A stretch of 64,000 bases of DNA from Euryodendron excelsum. Lineage: Eukaryota; Streptophyta; Magnoliopsida; Ericales; Pentaphylacaceae. Below the pieces are notes generated by a model. That model had not been told where the DNA came from and did not search any database. It was given only the letters and a program-made list of their open reading frames with translations. The stretch covers positions 717,001-781,000 of the forward strand of contig CM065396.1 in assembly GCA_033060915.1 (NCBI GenBank). The letters run 5' to 3'. This document shows positions 12,760 through 24,483 of the stretch, piece by piece. Position 1 is the first letter of the stretch; the number at the start of each line of letters is the position of its first letter. Position numbers and translations under genes: made by a program.

Positions 12760-14500
12760 CACTTAGAGGGTTAGGCCATTATCCTATCTCGTAACCCTTC
12801 ACTCATGTAGAATCTCTAGTTACTTTGTCTAGTTTTATCCACTTTTCAAAATTTCTCTAAGTTCCCAAAAAAGTTTTTTAAAACCCTAAGTTTGTAAAAA
12901 AAAAAAAAAAACATTATTTTCCAAAAAAATAAAAATAAAAAGTTTTCAAATAAGTGTCATCACTTACATTCATTGCTCTTGCATTAACATCCACTTGCAT
13001 GCTCTTACATTGCTTTCTGTATTCATGTTCTTACATTGGCTATCCGTTTTATCTTGCATCGAGTTTTTTGAAAAGTTACTAACTCCTTTTATTTTTTTTA
13101 TAGGTGGACCTTTGTTTACGTTTCATTTTTATGTCATAATTAACTGCCATGTATGTGATGAGTGAACATGATAGGATATGTGTTGTTGGGTCATTTCCTC
13201 TATTTTCAAAAATTTCACACACTCTTAGTGTGCTCACTTGCATTTACATTTTGCATAAATTACCTAGTTACTACCCTTTTAGATAGAAAGGGGAACAATA
13301 TATTGACTGTGGACGGATATTGTGTCAGTTTCTTAGTCTACAGTCTCTTAATAGTTCCCCCGCTCAAACCACCAACCAAAGATGGAGTTCACACTTTTGG
13401 GGGTGGACGCCGGAGGTTTGAAGGTTTGGGAATAGAGATTTTTAGGAAGTATTAGTAAACCCCCAACCTCATGCTCATGTAGCACTCTATGCATAGCCGA
13501 ACCACTATAGGATTTAAGACACCCGCGTCAATTTCAAAACCAAGGAGGAAAGGATGACCACTTTACTTTCCCTTACATTCTGTTCAGTCTATGTTGTTAT
13601 ACTGCTTGATTTTTGTCATTATGCTATTTATACATCTTTTTGCATCATAACTACTCATGCATCTATATTCATTTCAAGACAGGAGTTCCCAAAGTAACTC
13701 AAGTCATTGCACCCCTATGCATCTGATTAACCCCCAAAGAATAGCCCAAAGAAATTCTCGCTCAAATCAAGCCAACCAAAACTCCTAAGGGTACCAAGTG
13801 ACCCTAAGGATTCATGGCATGCATCAAAGTCATCTTATAAAGAGGGGCCCTAATCCCTCTTTGCTCATGGAGATAGAGCTGCTAAAAAGACAAGGGGCAA
13901 TTCAAAATCAAGGTCTCTCACCGACCTATATCCAAGAAGGAGAATCCGAAGACTTAAGAGTAATTTAGGATTTCAAATGTAAAAATAGAATACGTGAAAG
14001 TCCTAATGAAAATGTTCCCTCTCCCCATTTCAATGTACTTCTAAAAATTACATGTACAAAGAAAATTCATCTTAATAAAATTATTATCCCTTTTAAATGA
14101 ACGAATGTACAAATAAATGACTACAGGTATAGGTATAGTATTGCATAACAGGGGCAATGCCCTATCTTTAAAACCTGAGCCAAAACATTATGATTAGTCC
14201 CTCTCAACTGGCAGGGGCATCCCTAAGTCATACATTGCATAAAGATTTTCCAAGTCTGATATTAACTTGAAAATTATGTCTTGTTTGTCTCTCTACCTTT
14301 CCAAAGGACCGAACTCTAGAAAAGGACGTTCCAGAGAAGCTATAAATCACAAAGCAACATGGAAGACACGGTAAGGATCCTCCCCACAAAACAATGAAAA
14401 AGGCCAGGGTAAGAAACAATGGATCCCGTGGAGACAGTGGCCCTCCCACCGGCTGACAAGACCATCGACCCAAGATAGGTAGAGGGGAAGTTGGGTGATA
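12760..14500 (+). other. 5' leader of the plus-strand Tat element
   Basis: This untranslated region matches the leader at 1212-2558 block by block (for example GGGTTAGGCCA after the primer site, GGTGGACCTTTGTT at 13103, and GTCTCTCACCGACC at 13913). It holds an A-run at 12895-12912 and a candidate splice acceptor at 13102-13103. The GCAACACTAA that precedes the gag ATG in the other element is found at about 14502, but the ATG itself is lost here. Confidence 0.65.
13102..13103 (+). promoter_or_regulatory. Candidate splice acceptor in Tat leader
   Basis: The tract TTATTTTTTTTATAG is followed by GTGGACC, identical in plan to the minus-strand element (2351-2352). It lies 363 nt past the LTR end. 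Its conservation between two diverged elements is the reason for listing it. Confidence 0.45.
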
Positions 14501-15077
14501 TATCTGCAACACTAAAAACTGTGGCAGACAAATTACTAAGAATAGTCTAAGATGATAGAAAAAGGTGGAGCCCTAACAAAGCTTGGCCGATTCTGCTACA
14601 GTTACCATGGGGTCTTCAAGAAATCCTTATCCCCAAAGGGACTGCCCTCATAGTTAAAATTCAAGGGATAAACCTTCCTAAGACTTCTACAAAACCAGAT
14701 GAATCATTAGAACTTTTCTTGATTATCCAGCCTTGATTATCCAGCCTAAGCAAACTAGTCTACTATTAACCACTGAAGCCTTACCCCACTTCTCATACTT
14801 TCGTGTCATTCTCACTCCTTACCAAGAACTAGAACCCCTAGAACCCATGGTCGCAATGGTTGGGTTCATCCCATATATGGATCCTTGAAGGGCCATGAGA
14901 TCCACACCTCCCACATATACTCCCGCACCACCAAACATTCCTCCATCACCTGTCACCCTACCTATCTTTTCCAAAATGGAAAACCCTTCTCCCTTCTCCC
15001 TACCAATACTAGGAAAGATGGCCCTACCACTGTTATCCTAATTGCATGTTACTGACCTACATAAGGTTCCCTAAAAC
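14501..15077 (+). pseudogene. gag: Remnant of Tat gag, heavily decayed
   Basis: By position (after leader, before the protease part at 31249) this should be gag. I see no intact gag motif. A proline-rich part at 14900-15000 (CCTCCCACATATACTCCCGC) would fit the spacer usually found late in gag. It is far shorter than a normal gag, so a large internal deletion is likely. The copia element starts directly after it. The call rests mostly on order. Confidence 0.4.
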
Positions 15078-16833
15078 TGTTGGCCCAAAAGGCAACCCAA
15101 GAGGGGGGTGAATTAGGTGTTTCAAAAATTATTGGCAAATAAGATTAATTAAAATTAATCTAAATAATATAATAGTAATCAATCTATATATAATGTAATG
15201 TAATCAAAAGAGAAATGAAAAAAGAGCAATAGAAAGCAGACCAAGAATTATCGAGGTTCAACTATAATTCATGGTCTACGTCCTCACCCCAAGATCCCCT
15301 TGAAGTCTTCCTCCGCTATGCAATCTTCAATTACAAAATGGATGCTAATTTACCAAGTGCTCAGCTCACTTTTATACAAGAACTTCTTCCTAAGTTCTTC
15401 CAGCTACCAAGTAGTTTTGTCCAAGATCCACTCAAACTTACAAGAGTTTTTCTTCAACAAGAGAACTCTCAAACTCTCACTTATAGATATATAAAGATGT
15501 ACAAACAAAATAAAAACTCTCTATCAAGAGTGGATAGACAAATAAAAGCTCACTCAATGAAGACAAGAATAATGTTTAGATTTTTTAGTTTGATCAGTCA
15601 GTGGTACTTATGTTTCTTGTTTCTCTTATTTATAAATGCAGTTGGAAGCTTCTATATAAACCGCTGTATTGATTTCGTCCGTTGGAGGTTGTTAGGGCTC
15701 ATTTAATGCAAGTCCAATCCGTTACAACGTTTGAAAAACTAGTCGTTATCTCCCAAGTGTCGACACTTGGTTCCATATGTCAACGCATCTGGTCTGCATT
15801 TTCCAGACATTGTCCATTGTTTTCATGTGTCGACACATCAACTCCATGTATCGACACTTGATCATTCTGTCTTCAAATTTTTGGCCTTTGTCTTCATGTG
15901 TCGATTTTTCATTTTCATGTGTCGACACATTATCCAAAAATCTTGCTTCTGTCTTCCCATGATCAAGTTCAGCTTTAGTACTAATATAAGATCTCCAAAG
16001 AGTCTTCTCTTTGGGGCATGATGATCAATCAAAGTCTTCAATTCATCAAAGTTGTCTTCTATTCAATTTGGCTTGAATCTATCATTTGATAATAATCTTT
16101 TCTTGATTTCCAAACTGTTCGGACTTCATTCCATCAATGTTGAGCTCTTCTTCTTTGTTGTCGAGCTTTCTCTTTCAGTGCCGAGCTATTTCTTTCGTTC
16201 CCAAGCTATTTGTTTCATTGCTGAGCTTTCTCTTTCATTGCCAAGTTCTTTCTTTCATTGGGATCACTTTAATGAGACTTCTATAAGCTTGATGAAATCT
16301 ATTCTTGAACGCCTTCATTTTCTCTGAGTACATATCATCTTCATTGAATCTTTACATCCAAGATGTAATCTTCACTTAGATTCTTTGTAGAGATTATGCA
16401 ATTGCGATGAATTGTCTTCTCAAACATCTTTAATCTCTTCTCAATCAGATCATCTTCAACTGATCTTTGCACACTTTGATGAAGTCTTTATTTGGACACC
16501 TTCAATCTCTTTGAATTCAAGTCATCTTTATTAATTCTATGCATACTTGATGGAATCTTCATTTAAACACCTTCAATCTCTTCAAATATAAATCATTTGT
16601 TTGAAGTTGGAATAGGTGTTATTGCTCAGTCTGATACATCAAATGACTCTTGGAGTGCATTGTTTGATCTTAGCTTGTTGTGCATTCACTTTGACATATA
16701 TTAGACTTAAAGTCAAACTTCTAAGTCTAAATTATAATCTTTATTAATCTGAATACTAAGTAAATACATTAGTAAAACAACACAAGATTTAGTTATCATT
16801 AAAATCAACATGAGGATTAACCTTGAGTCAACA
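15078..16833 (-). mobile_element. Copia element, 3' LTR
   Basis: This 1756-bp LTR starts TGTTGACTCAAGG (minus strand, 16833) and ends GGGCCAACA (15078). It is highly similar to 29467-31243 and to the solo copy at 56711-58376. In minus-strand order it has the U3, then a cluster of TGTCGACA palindromes (15758-15927), then a TATA-like TTTATATAG (about 15652-15660). A purine tract adjoins it at 16834, which identifies it as the 3' LTR. Confidence 0.9.
15758..15927 (-). promoter_or_regulatory. TGTCGACA palindrome cluster in copia 3' LTR
   Basis: Cores TGTCGACA (some with one or two changes) start at 15758, 15778, 15828, 15849, 15899 and 15920. They form three pairs 20-21 bp apart, and pairs recur every 70-71 bp. 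Most are embedded in the longer palindrome ATGTGTCGACACAT or AAGTGTCGACACTT. The cluster is about 100 bp upstream of the TATA-like box on the element strand, as expected for promoter elements. Confidence 0.8.
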
Positions 16834-16847
16834 ATCTCCTCCTTTTT
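16834..16847 (-). other. Polypurine tract of the copia element
   Basis: On the minus strand AAAAAGGAGGAGAT ends directly at the 3' LTR start TGTTGACTC. This is the normal place and composition of the plus-strand primer. Confidence 0.85.
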
Positions 16848-17600
16848 GATAATGACAAAACCTTTGCAAATTAAATTGATATACGATTAAATGAAATGAA
16901 CAAAGTTGGATTGCATACCAGTAGAGAACTCCCCATTTGTTTCATAACTAATCAATTGATACTTAAGAGACAAAAGACTTTTCAAAAACACTTTTCAAGG
17001 AGTTTTTTTCAATTAATTCAGAACAATTTGAGGGAAATGATTCATGTTACTCCCCCTGAGAACATGCTCTATACTTTTTAATTTATCACTTATTTCATTT
17101 TCATTCAATGCCATATGTAATTAATTAATCAATGCTAATTTATCAAACAATTCATTGTCATTTTACTTTAATCAATTATTCTCTATTTGTTGTCCAATTC
17201 TTTTCCAATTTTAATTCTTGTGCAATTCTTCTCCAACAAACACAAGCACTCATTGTTTTCTTATTCTTGTGCAATTCATTTCCAATTCTTCTCTCTCTTT
17301 TTGTCAATTCATCAAAAAGAGAGAAAGAAAAAGGAAATTATAGACAGGTACAATAGCAAAAAATATTATAACAAAATAAATTATAGAAATAGGAAAGAAA
17401 ATAAACAAGCAAGTCATTATGGCATCAATTGGGCACCAGGACAATATTGTATTTCATTCATTCAAAACAGTAGTACAAAATGTTTGACATTTGATATCCA
17501 CAAAATATGTAGTGAAAAAAATAAATAAAAAGATATTATAACAGGGCCATAGAGTAAAGGTTTTGATGCTGGAGAATTTTGGAGGAGGTTTAAGGAGATG
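16848..17600 (-). other. Copia 3' untranslated region
   Basis: AT-rich, low-complexity sequence lies between the extra ORF and the purine tract. On the plus strand it is rich in TTCTTCTC and CAATTC runs (17150-17330). The short ORFs have no domain. I see no further feature. Confidence 0.5.
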
Positions 17601-18953
17601 GAGAGGGAGAGGGGGATAGTTCAACTAGGTCAGATGTAGTATTGGAAGGGCCAGAAAAGGATCAAGCTCTCAGACAATATGGCTGCTTGCGCAAAGGTCT
17701 AGAAACTGAGACAGATGATGTGATATGCTTGGCTGGGTTAGCTTTCTTCCTTGGGACATCAAAGAGGCTATCCCCAAACTCATCCTCAGACAAGCCTCTG
17801 TGGCCTCATGATCAGATTCTTCTTCTAGTTTCTTTTCTTATTGAGTTTTGGCTAGAGTCCTATATTATGTTTCAGAGTCCTTTTCTGCCTCATTTTCCTC
17901 TTTATCAACTTATTCTTCTTTTTTTGTTTCCTCTTCCTTAATCTCAATTCCTTGAGCCTTTTTTAATTGAATCATATCTTGCTTAAGCAGCCTAGGGGCA
18001 ACTAGGGGCAACTAAGGATCGAGCTCTTTTATGGGAAGTGCTACTAGGGGCAACTTTCTTAGGCCTTGGAACCCATTAGCCATCAACTTTCCTATAGCCC
18101 ATCCTCCCCAGAGTGTACTTACTGTACTCATCACGAAAGGGGTCAGGCTTTTTGTAGTTTTCACCCAATAGATTCACTTGAAAATGTTTGAAGATTTTGG
18201 TAAGCAACATCCCATAGGGTAGATTTTTGGAAGAGGTGATAGAGGCATTGGCCATGTTTGTGAGAATATAGCATGGAACATCAATTTTGGTATTTGTAAG
18301 GAATGCCCATAGAAAAAACAAATCCTTCTCACTCACATGCTCAAAACTACCAATTTTAGGCAGAAAAATTTTGGCAACAAAATAGTGTACCAATCTCAAT
18401 TCAACAGGAAGGTCATTGGCTACAGGTTGTGTGGATTCAGGCATGTCTTGGCCATATAGAACATGAAGTTATCTATTTATGCTTACAGTCTCAAAATAGA
18501 TCTCTCCACCATATCCAGTTCCCATAATTTCAGAGAGAGTGACTTCATTTATAGTGATCTTCACTCCTTTCACAAAGCTAGTAAGTTCTGTTTCTCCAAC
18601 CTTTTTCATGAGATTTTAGTAGAAATGGATAACCAACTAAGGGTATACATTCTCTCGAATCAAGGTGTAGGGTTTCAATCCCAAACTAGTAAGAGTGTGA
18701 GGGAAGTTGAAGTTCTCATTTTCAAAGTACTCATAATTAATCCAACGTCCATTTAAAATTTTACTGAGTCCAAAAATATTCAAATACATTTCTTCAAGCA
18801 TTGCATCTCTAAAGTGTACCACATCCCATCTCGGTTGTTCTGAAGAAGCCTTTTGAACTAATTCTCTGATTGGAGGTATAACCCTTTTTCATTCTGACTT
18901 TGTGTAGAGGAGTCTTTAGGGTTTTCTCGTCTTTGATGGACTTTGGGTGCCAT
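17601..18953 (-). pseudogene. Extra ORF of copia element, resembling 'putative plant transposon protein'
   Basis: This ORF lies on the same strand as pol and downstream of it. An ATG at 18953 begins MAPKVHQRRENPKDSSTQSQ. After one frameshift (about 18870) a single frame runs from about 18860 to 18076 with only stops near 18637, 18616 and 18469. It includes PRWDVVHFRDAM, a WINYEYFENENF stretch, LMKKVGETELTSFVKG, MGTGYGG, LVHYFVAKIFLPKIGSFEHV and NLPYGMLLTKIF. The order of a W-rich start, an 'FY.NL' site, a 'VKGV.I' site and a late NLPYG motif is what I know from the plant-specific domain annotated as putative plant transposon protein, whose function is unknown. A Lys/Glu-rich tail follows, running to about 17900 or further. 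It is not env-like: no signal peptide or membrane segment is visible. It appears to have its own promoter (see 19167-19289). Confidence 0.65.
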
Positions 18954-19166
18954 GTCTGTAGTCTTAGGTTTCGAAAGATGGAGAAGATGGTTGTGCGAAG
19001 ATGGAATGAGATCGATTAGGGTTTATAAGATGAAAGAAGGAAGATTAGTGATGGTTCAAAGGTGACAGTTGGTTTTGGTGTGAACAGAGGAGCAGGAGAA
19101 AAAAAGAGTGAGAGTAAGAAAGAGAGAGATAGGGAAATTTCAAATGTTTGTAAAGTGGACTTAGTT

Positions 19167-19176
19167 AAAGTATATA
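19167..19176 (-). promoter_or_regulatory. TATA box in front of the copia extra ORF
   Basis: TATATACTTT on the minus strand lies about 214 nt upstream of the ATG at 18953. It is followed by a pyrimidine-rich stretch (CTATCTCTCTCTTTC, about 19115-19135) typical of plant 5' leaders and preceded by the palindrome cluster at 19190. This is an inferred promoter. Confidence 0.55.
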
Positions 19177-19185
19177 GGCCCAACT

Positions 19186-19289
19186 CATGTGTCGACACAT
19201 GAACTTGGTGTGTTGACACATGCCTGTTAACAAAATAATTTTGAGTCTACTGTCGTGATGTGTCGACACATGGAAATGGTGTGTCGACA
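19186..19289 (-). promoter_or_regulatory. TGTCGACA palindrome cluster upstream of the extra ORF
   Basis: Cores start at 19190, 19211 (TGTTGACA), 19261 and 19282. They form two pairs 21 bp apart, repeated after 71 bp, the same geometry as in the copia LTR. The copy at 19186-19201 is a perfect 16-bp palindrome CATGTGTCGACACATG. Confidence 0.8.
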
Positions 19290-19473
19290 CATGCAACCAA
19301 ACTGAGGCATGTGAAGTATATGGAATTCAGGAGATGGCTTTTTCAATATGGGAGAGAAATTTTGTTTTGATATGATCATGCAAGGAATTATGAATATGAG
19401 AAATGCAATACGCATAAATGATAATCACATTTAAAGCATTCAAAACATAAATTTCACTCAAATTAAATAAGTA
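19290..19473 (-). other. Spacer between copia pol and the extra ORF promoter
   Basis: AT-rich non-coding stretch after the RNase H stop. No feature seen. Confidence 0.5.
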
Positions 19474-22400
19474 TTAAGACGCATGATCACTCATTCCCAA
19501 TTCTCTTTTTATCATGCAAAAATGATCTTCATTCAATGGCTTAGTAAAGATATCAGCTAATTGCATGTTGGTGCACACAAAGTCAAGTTCAATATCACCT
19601 TTTTGTACATGATCTCGTATAAAGTGATATCTAATTTTAATGTGCTTTATGTGAGAGTGTTGAATATGATTTTTAGTCAAGTTTATAGTACTAGTATTAT
19701 CACACTTAATAGGAATATGATCAAACAAGATTCCATAGTCTTCCAGCTATTGTTTAATCCATAACACTTGAGCACAAAAACTACCAGCTACTACATATTC
19801 AACCTCAGTCGTAGAGAGAGCAACTGAATTTTGTTTCTTGCTATACCAAGATACAATCATGTTGCCTAGGAGTTGGCAAGAGCCACTTATGCTCTTCTTA
19901 TCAACTCTACTTTCCGCATAATCAGCGTCAGTGTAAGCATTCAAATTAAAGCAAGTACTCTTTGGCTACCATAATCCAAGGTTAGGTGCATGCTTAAGAT
20001 AACAAAATATTCTCTTTATAGCAATCACATGAGATTCTTTAGGATTAGATTGAAAATGAGCACATAAACAAATACTAAACATTATATCTGGTCTACTAGC
20101 AATTGGATACAATAAGGAGCCTATCATGCTTCCATAAAGTTTAGTATCTATGGATTTACCTTTCTCATTGCTATCCAATTTTATTGTAGTACTCATTAGA
20201 GTACTCATAGGTTTGCCATCTTCCATGCCAAACTTTTTGATCAAGTCCTTGATGCATTTGGCTTGGTTGATGAAAATGTCTTCCTTGGATTGCTTGATTT
20301 AAAGTTCGAGAAAGTAGTTGAGCTCACCCACATACTCATCGCAAATTCTCCCTGCATAAATTTAGCAAATTCTTCGCAAAGCGACTCATTAGTAGCACCA
20401 AATATAATATCATCCACATATATTTGCATTAAAAGCATGTCATTGTTTTTTATTTTGATAAAAAGGGTGGTATCTATTTTTCCTTGAGAGAAACCTTTTT
20501 CAATAAAAAAAACTTAATCTTTCATACCGAGCCCTTGGGGCTTGCTTCAAACCATATAAAGTCTTTGTTAGTTTGAAAACATGGTTAGGAAAGTTCGGAT
20601 CTTCAAAACCAGGGGGTTGTTCAACAAAAACTTCTTCGGTGATAAAGCCATCTAGAAATGCACTTTTAACATTCATTTGATATAATTTGAAATCTTTAAA
20701 GTAAGCAAATGTAAGTAACAATCTAATGGCTTTTAGTCTAGCTACCGGAGCATATGTTTCATCAAAATTAATGCCTTCTTCTTGGCTATAATCTTGACCA
20801 GCAAGTCTTGCCTTGTTCCTCACAACAACTCTGGACTCATCCATTTTATTTCTAAAGACCCATTTAGTTCCAATGACTGGATGATCATTAAGTCTAGGAA
20901 TAAGGTGTCATAGCTCATTCCTTTCAAATTGGTTCAATTCTTCTTACATTGCATTAATCCAAAACTCAACATTTTCAGCGTCATCAAAACATTTAGGCTC
21001 TATTTGTGATAAAAATGCAGGATGATTACATATATTTTTTATAGAAGATCGAGTTCTTACTCCTTGTGAAGGATCACCTAGGATTTGTTCCGTAAGATGG
21101 TTATACACAAACTTCCATTTCTTAGGTAGACCTTCATTGATTTATTGTTGGCTTGTAGGATCTTCTTGTGCTTCTCTTTCTTTTTGAGGTTCTTCATTTG
21201 AGCTTGGTTGATTGTTCAGCTTTTTCATGTCTAGCTCTTCCTTATCTACATCATTGCTTACAACATTCTTTGAAGAAGAGTTATATTCATCAAAAGTGAC
21301 ATAGACTGATTCTTCAACTACTAGAATCCTCTTATTAAAGACTCTATAAGCCTTGCTATGTGTTGCCTTGCTATGTGTTGAATATCCAAGAAATACACTC
21401 TCGTCAGATTTTGCATCAAACTTGTTGAGGTTGTCTTTATTGTTATTCAATACAAAGCATTTGCATCCAAAAGCTTTAAAGTATGAGACATTTGGTTTCT
21501 TATCTTTCCAAAGTTCATAAGGGGTTTCATTAAAAAATTTTCTAAATAAAATTAGATTCAAAACGTAGCAAGTTGTGTTAACAGTTTCACCCCAAAAATA
21601 TTTTGGTAAACCATTTTCACCAAGCATGGTTTTACTCATTTCTTCCAAAACTCTGTTTTTCCTCTTAACAACCCCATTTTGTTGAGGAGTTCTAGGGGCT
21701 GAGAAGTTGTGATCAAAACCATTTTCATCACAAAAAATTTCAAAGGGTTTGCAATCGAATTCTCCTCCATGACTAGTCCTAATAGAAGTGATTGAAAATC
21801 CTTTTTTCATTTTGTACCTTTTCTACAAAATTTTGTGAAGAAAACAATTGTCTCATCCTTGTGAGCTAGGAAGAATGTCCATGTAAATCTAGAATAGTCA
21901 TCAACGATAACAAGTGCATATTGTTTCCCACCAAGACTTAAAGTCTTGGTTAGTCCAAATAAATCCATATGCAATAGTTGTAGTGGCCTATAGGTAGTGA
22001 GCATATTTATAGATTTGAAAGAGATTCGAGTTTGTTTACCTAATTAACAAGCATCACAAACTCTATCTTTATCAAATTTTATCTTTGAAAGTCTTTTGAC
22101 CAAATCTTTTTTAGAAATCTTTGAAAGTATTCTCATACTAATGTGACCAAGTCTTCTATGCCATAACCAACTTTCATCACTATTCATGGCGGTAAGGCAT
22201 TCAACTTTATAAGAAGATAGATCATTGAGATCGAAAATATGAATATTGCTTTATCTATGCCCAGTGAGGATTGTCTTGTTACCATTAATATTAATTACAT
22301 CACATTTAGAGGATTCAAATACAACCTTGCATCCTTTGTCACAAAGTTAACTAATGCACAAAAGATTATGTTTGAGTCATTTAACAAGCAATACATTTTC

Positions 22401-22582
22401 GATAGAGGTAGAGGAATTCTTACCAACACTACTTATACCGATGATCTTCCCTTTGCTATTGTCACCAAATGTGACAAGACCTCCATCTTTTGGTGAAGAG
22501 ATGTGAATTGAGCTTCATCTCCCATCATATGCCTTGAGCATCCACTATCTAAATAGCAATGGTCTTTCTTGGACTTTGCATA
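19474..22582 (-). pseudogene. pol: Copia pol: protease, integrase, reverse transcriptase, RNase H (broken)
   Basis: Read leftward. The protease has YLDSGCSRHMMG at 22521-22556, apparently intact. The integrase zinc finger has WLWHRRLGH and a CDAC pair (about 22185-22050). The integrase core (22004-21500) has LLHMDLFG, VDDYSRFTW, then GGEF and APRTPQQNGVVKRKNR. The second Asp is missing (TSHGGEF where SDHGGEF is usual) and the third catalytic residue Glu is Lys. The RT (20844-19970) has MNVKSAFLDG, where the first catalytic Asp is Asn, then PPGFEDP, LYGLKQAPRA and an intact IYVDDIIFGAT. The RNase H (19944-19474) has YTDADYAES, ALSTTEVEYV and ADIFTKPL. Several stops and frame changes exist. The upstream gag half is separated by the solo LTR at 22588-27763. 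Confidence 0.92.
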
Positions 22583-22587
22583 AAGGC
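22583..22587 (+). repeat. Target duplication AAGGC, left of solo LTR A
   Basis: AAGGC also follows the LTR at 27764-27768. A perfect 5-bp duplication is the hallmark of LTR element integration. Confidence 0.93.
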
Positions 22588-22802
22588 TGTAAGCATCCCA
22601 TTTTTGACTGCTTGGTAGTCTACGCTCCGTCCAGACTTGTACTCAAGTCAATATGGACGTATTCCAATCGAAACCAATTCTCTAAGTCCAAATCTCTTTT
22701 GTCCATCGCCTCGCGGGCCCACCAGGCCCAAAATAGAGGCAAAATGACCAAAATGCCCTTAGGGGCATTGTCCTTTCCAATTTCAACTCCAAGCCCTCTC
22801 TC

Positions 22803-23210
22803 GAAACAGTTTATTCCTTGAGACGCTAAGTCCCCTTTCCAATCCCTCTCTCGAGACAGTTTATTCCTCGAGACGGTTCCAAATCAGGCACGTCTTTCTG
22901 AAGACGGTAAGTCCCCTTTCCAACCCCTCTCTCGAGACAGTTTATTCCTCGAGACGGTTCCAAATCAGGCACGTCTTTCTGAAGACGGTAAGTCCCCTTT
23001 CTAATCCCTCTCTCGAGACAGTTTATTCCTCGAGACAGTTTTAAATCAGGCACGTCTTTTTGAAGACAGTAAGTTCCCTTTTCAATCCCTCTCTTGAGAC
23101 AGTTTATTCCTCGAGACGATTCTAAATCAGGCACGCCTTTCCAAAGACAATAAGTCCCCTTTCCAATCCCTCTCTCGAGACAGTTTATTCCTCGAGACAG
23201 TTTGGCACGT
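22803..23210 (+). repeat. 81-bp minisatellite in solo LTR A
   Basis: GAGACAGTTTATTCC starts at 22853, 22934, 23015, 23096 and 23177: exactly 81 bp each time. A shortened unit lies at 22803. A 102-codon minus-strand reading frame is a by-product of the period being a multiple of 3. Confidence 0.93.
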
Positions 23211-24404
23211 TTTTCAAAAAATACCTCTTCAAAACAGTAAGTCCCTTTAAACCTATCGACCGGGACGAGACCCCAAGTCCCCTAAATGATAGAATGGTCC
23301 ACCTTTGGCACCCGCTAGCCCGTCAATACAGAAATGTCCGTTTAGGCACGTCTTCCGAGAAAATTGACTTCTCAGACTCTAAGTCCCCTTTAACAGCTTT
23401 CCAAGATCAGGCAGTCTCGGGAATGATCGCGAACTGTTAGAGTAGCGAAAATACTCGCAAACATCACAACCTTTTGAGTAGCGAAAATACTCGTAAACAG
23501 GTCGATATAGGGAATTGCCAACAAACCCCTGTGTCACGACGACTACTGTCAGAGTGGTGGAAACACTCAAAACCCAGGTCAACACCAGTGTATGCTAGCC
23601 CACTTCGGTGAAAAATGACCAAACTGCCCCTTGGACCTTTTCTGAGACTTTCCGGTCAAGATGACAATTCTGCCCCTAGGCATCCAAACGCCCTGGGAAC
23701 CACACCGGCTCTGGGTATCAAACCGGTAACCTTCTGAGATTACTTCTTATAGTATTCTCAACATTCCTCTACCTTTCCGGATCATTCTGATTCAGTTCCG
23801 GCAAACCCAGTGCAAAATGACCATTTTTCCCCTAGAGGGCCGGTCACCTTTTCTGACCACACTGGCTCTAGGTATCAAACCGATAACTTCCTGAGAATGC
23901 TTTTTATAGTGTCCTCAATCTTTCTTTATCCTTTCGGGTCATTCTGAGTCAGTTCCGGCAAACCCGGTACGAAATGACCGTTTTGCCCCTAGTGGGCCGG
24001 TTACCTTTTTCGACCACACCGGCTTTGGGAATCCAACCAGAAACCTTTAGAAACATTCTGAATAATGTTTCCAAATCTCGAGTCTTCTTTCGGAACAGTC
24101 CAAGTCCGTCCCGGTAGCTTACCGGCCTGATTGACCGTTTTGCCCCTAAAGGCCCGGTCAACCCTTTTGACACATCCTATCCTCAATTTTCAAGTCAAAT
24201 ACCTCCGAGACACTATTTTAAGTGTTCCTGCTCTTTTTTGGCCTTCCGAGTCATTCCCAGTCTCCCAAACTCCTTCCCAGACTTTTCGAAGTCACTCCTA
24301 GTGAAGTCATGCTAAAAATTACATGGTAGTCACTAGTACAAGCGCCCAAATCTAGTCAAAGATACATTGCTTGCCGACCTTAAACATTTCCTAAATGGCT
24401 GGCA

Positions 24405-24427
24405 CCACTAGTAGTGGTGCCAAGCTA
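24405..24427 (+). repeat. Inverted repeat upstream of TATA, solo LTR A
   Basis: Arms GGCACCACTA and TAGTGGTGCC face each other with a 1-bp spacer. The other copies have GGCGCC arms. Both arms have lost the CpG here, yet they still pair. Confidence 0.75.
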
Positions 24428-24475
24428 ATGTTTGGCCTAGTGCCATTGTAACAGGCGCCAGTGCATTCTTCTCTC

Positions 24476-24483
24476 TATAAATA
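24476..24483 (+). promoter_or_regulatory. TATA box of solo LTR A
   Basis: TATAAATA followed by CAGAGCCTC. Same context in all related LTRs. Confidence 0.8.

Noticed and set aside
15300..16327. ORFs within the copia LTRs (also 29565-30631 and 57129-57923)
   Set aside because: They are antisense to the element, not kept between the three LTR copies in length or frame, and lack domains.
17601..18953. The copia extra ORF as an envelope gene
   Set aside because: No signal peptide, transmembrane segment or fusion-like region is visible. The motifs fit the plant transposon protein domain instead.
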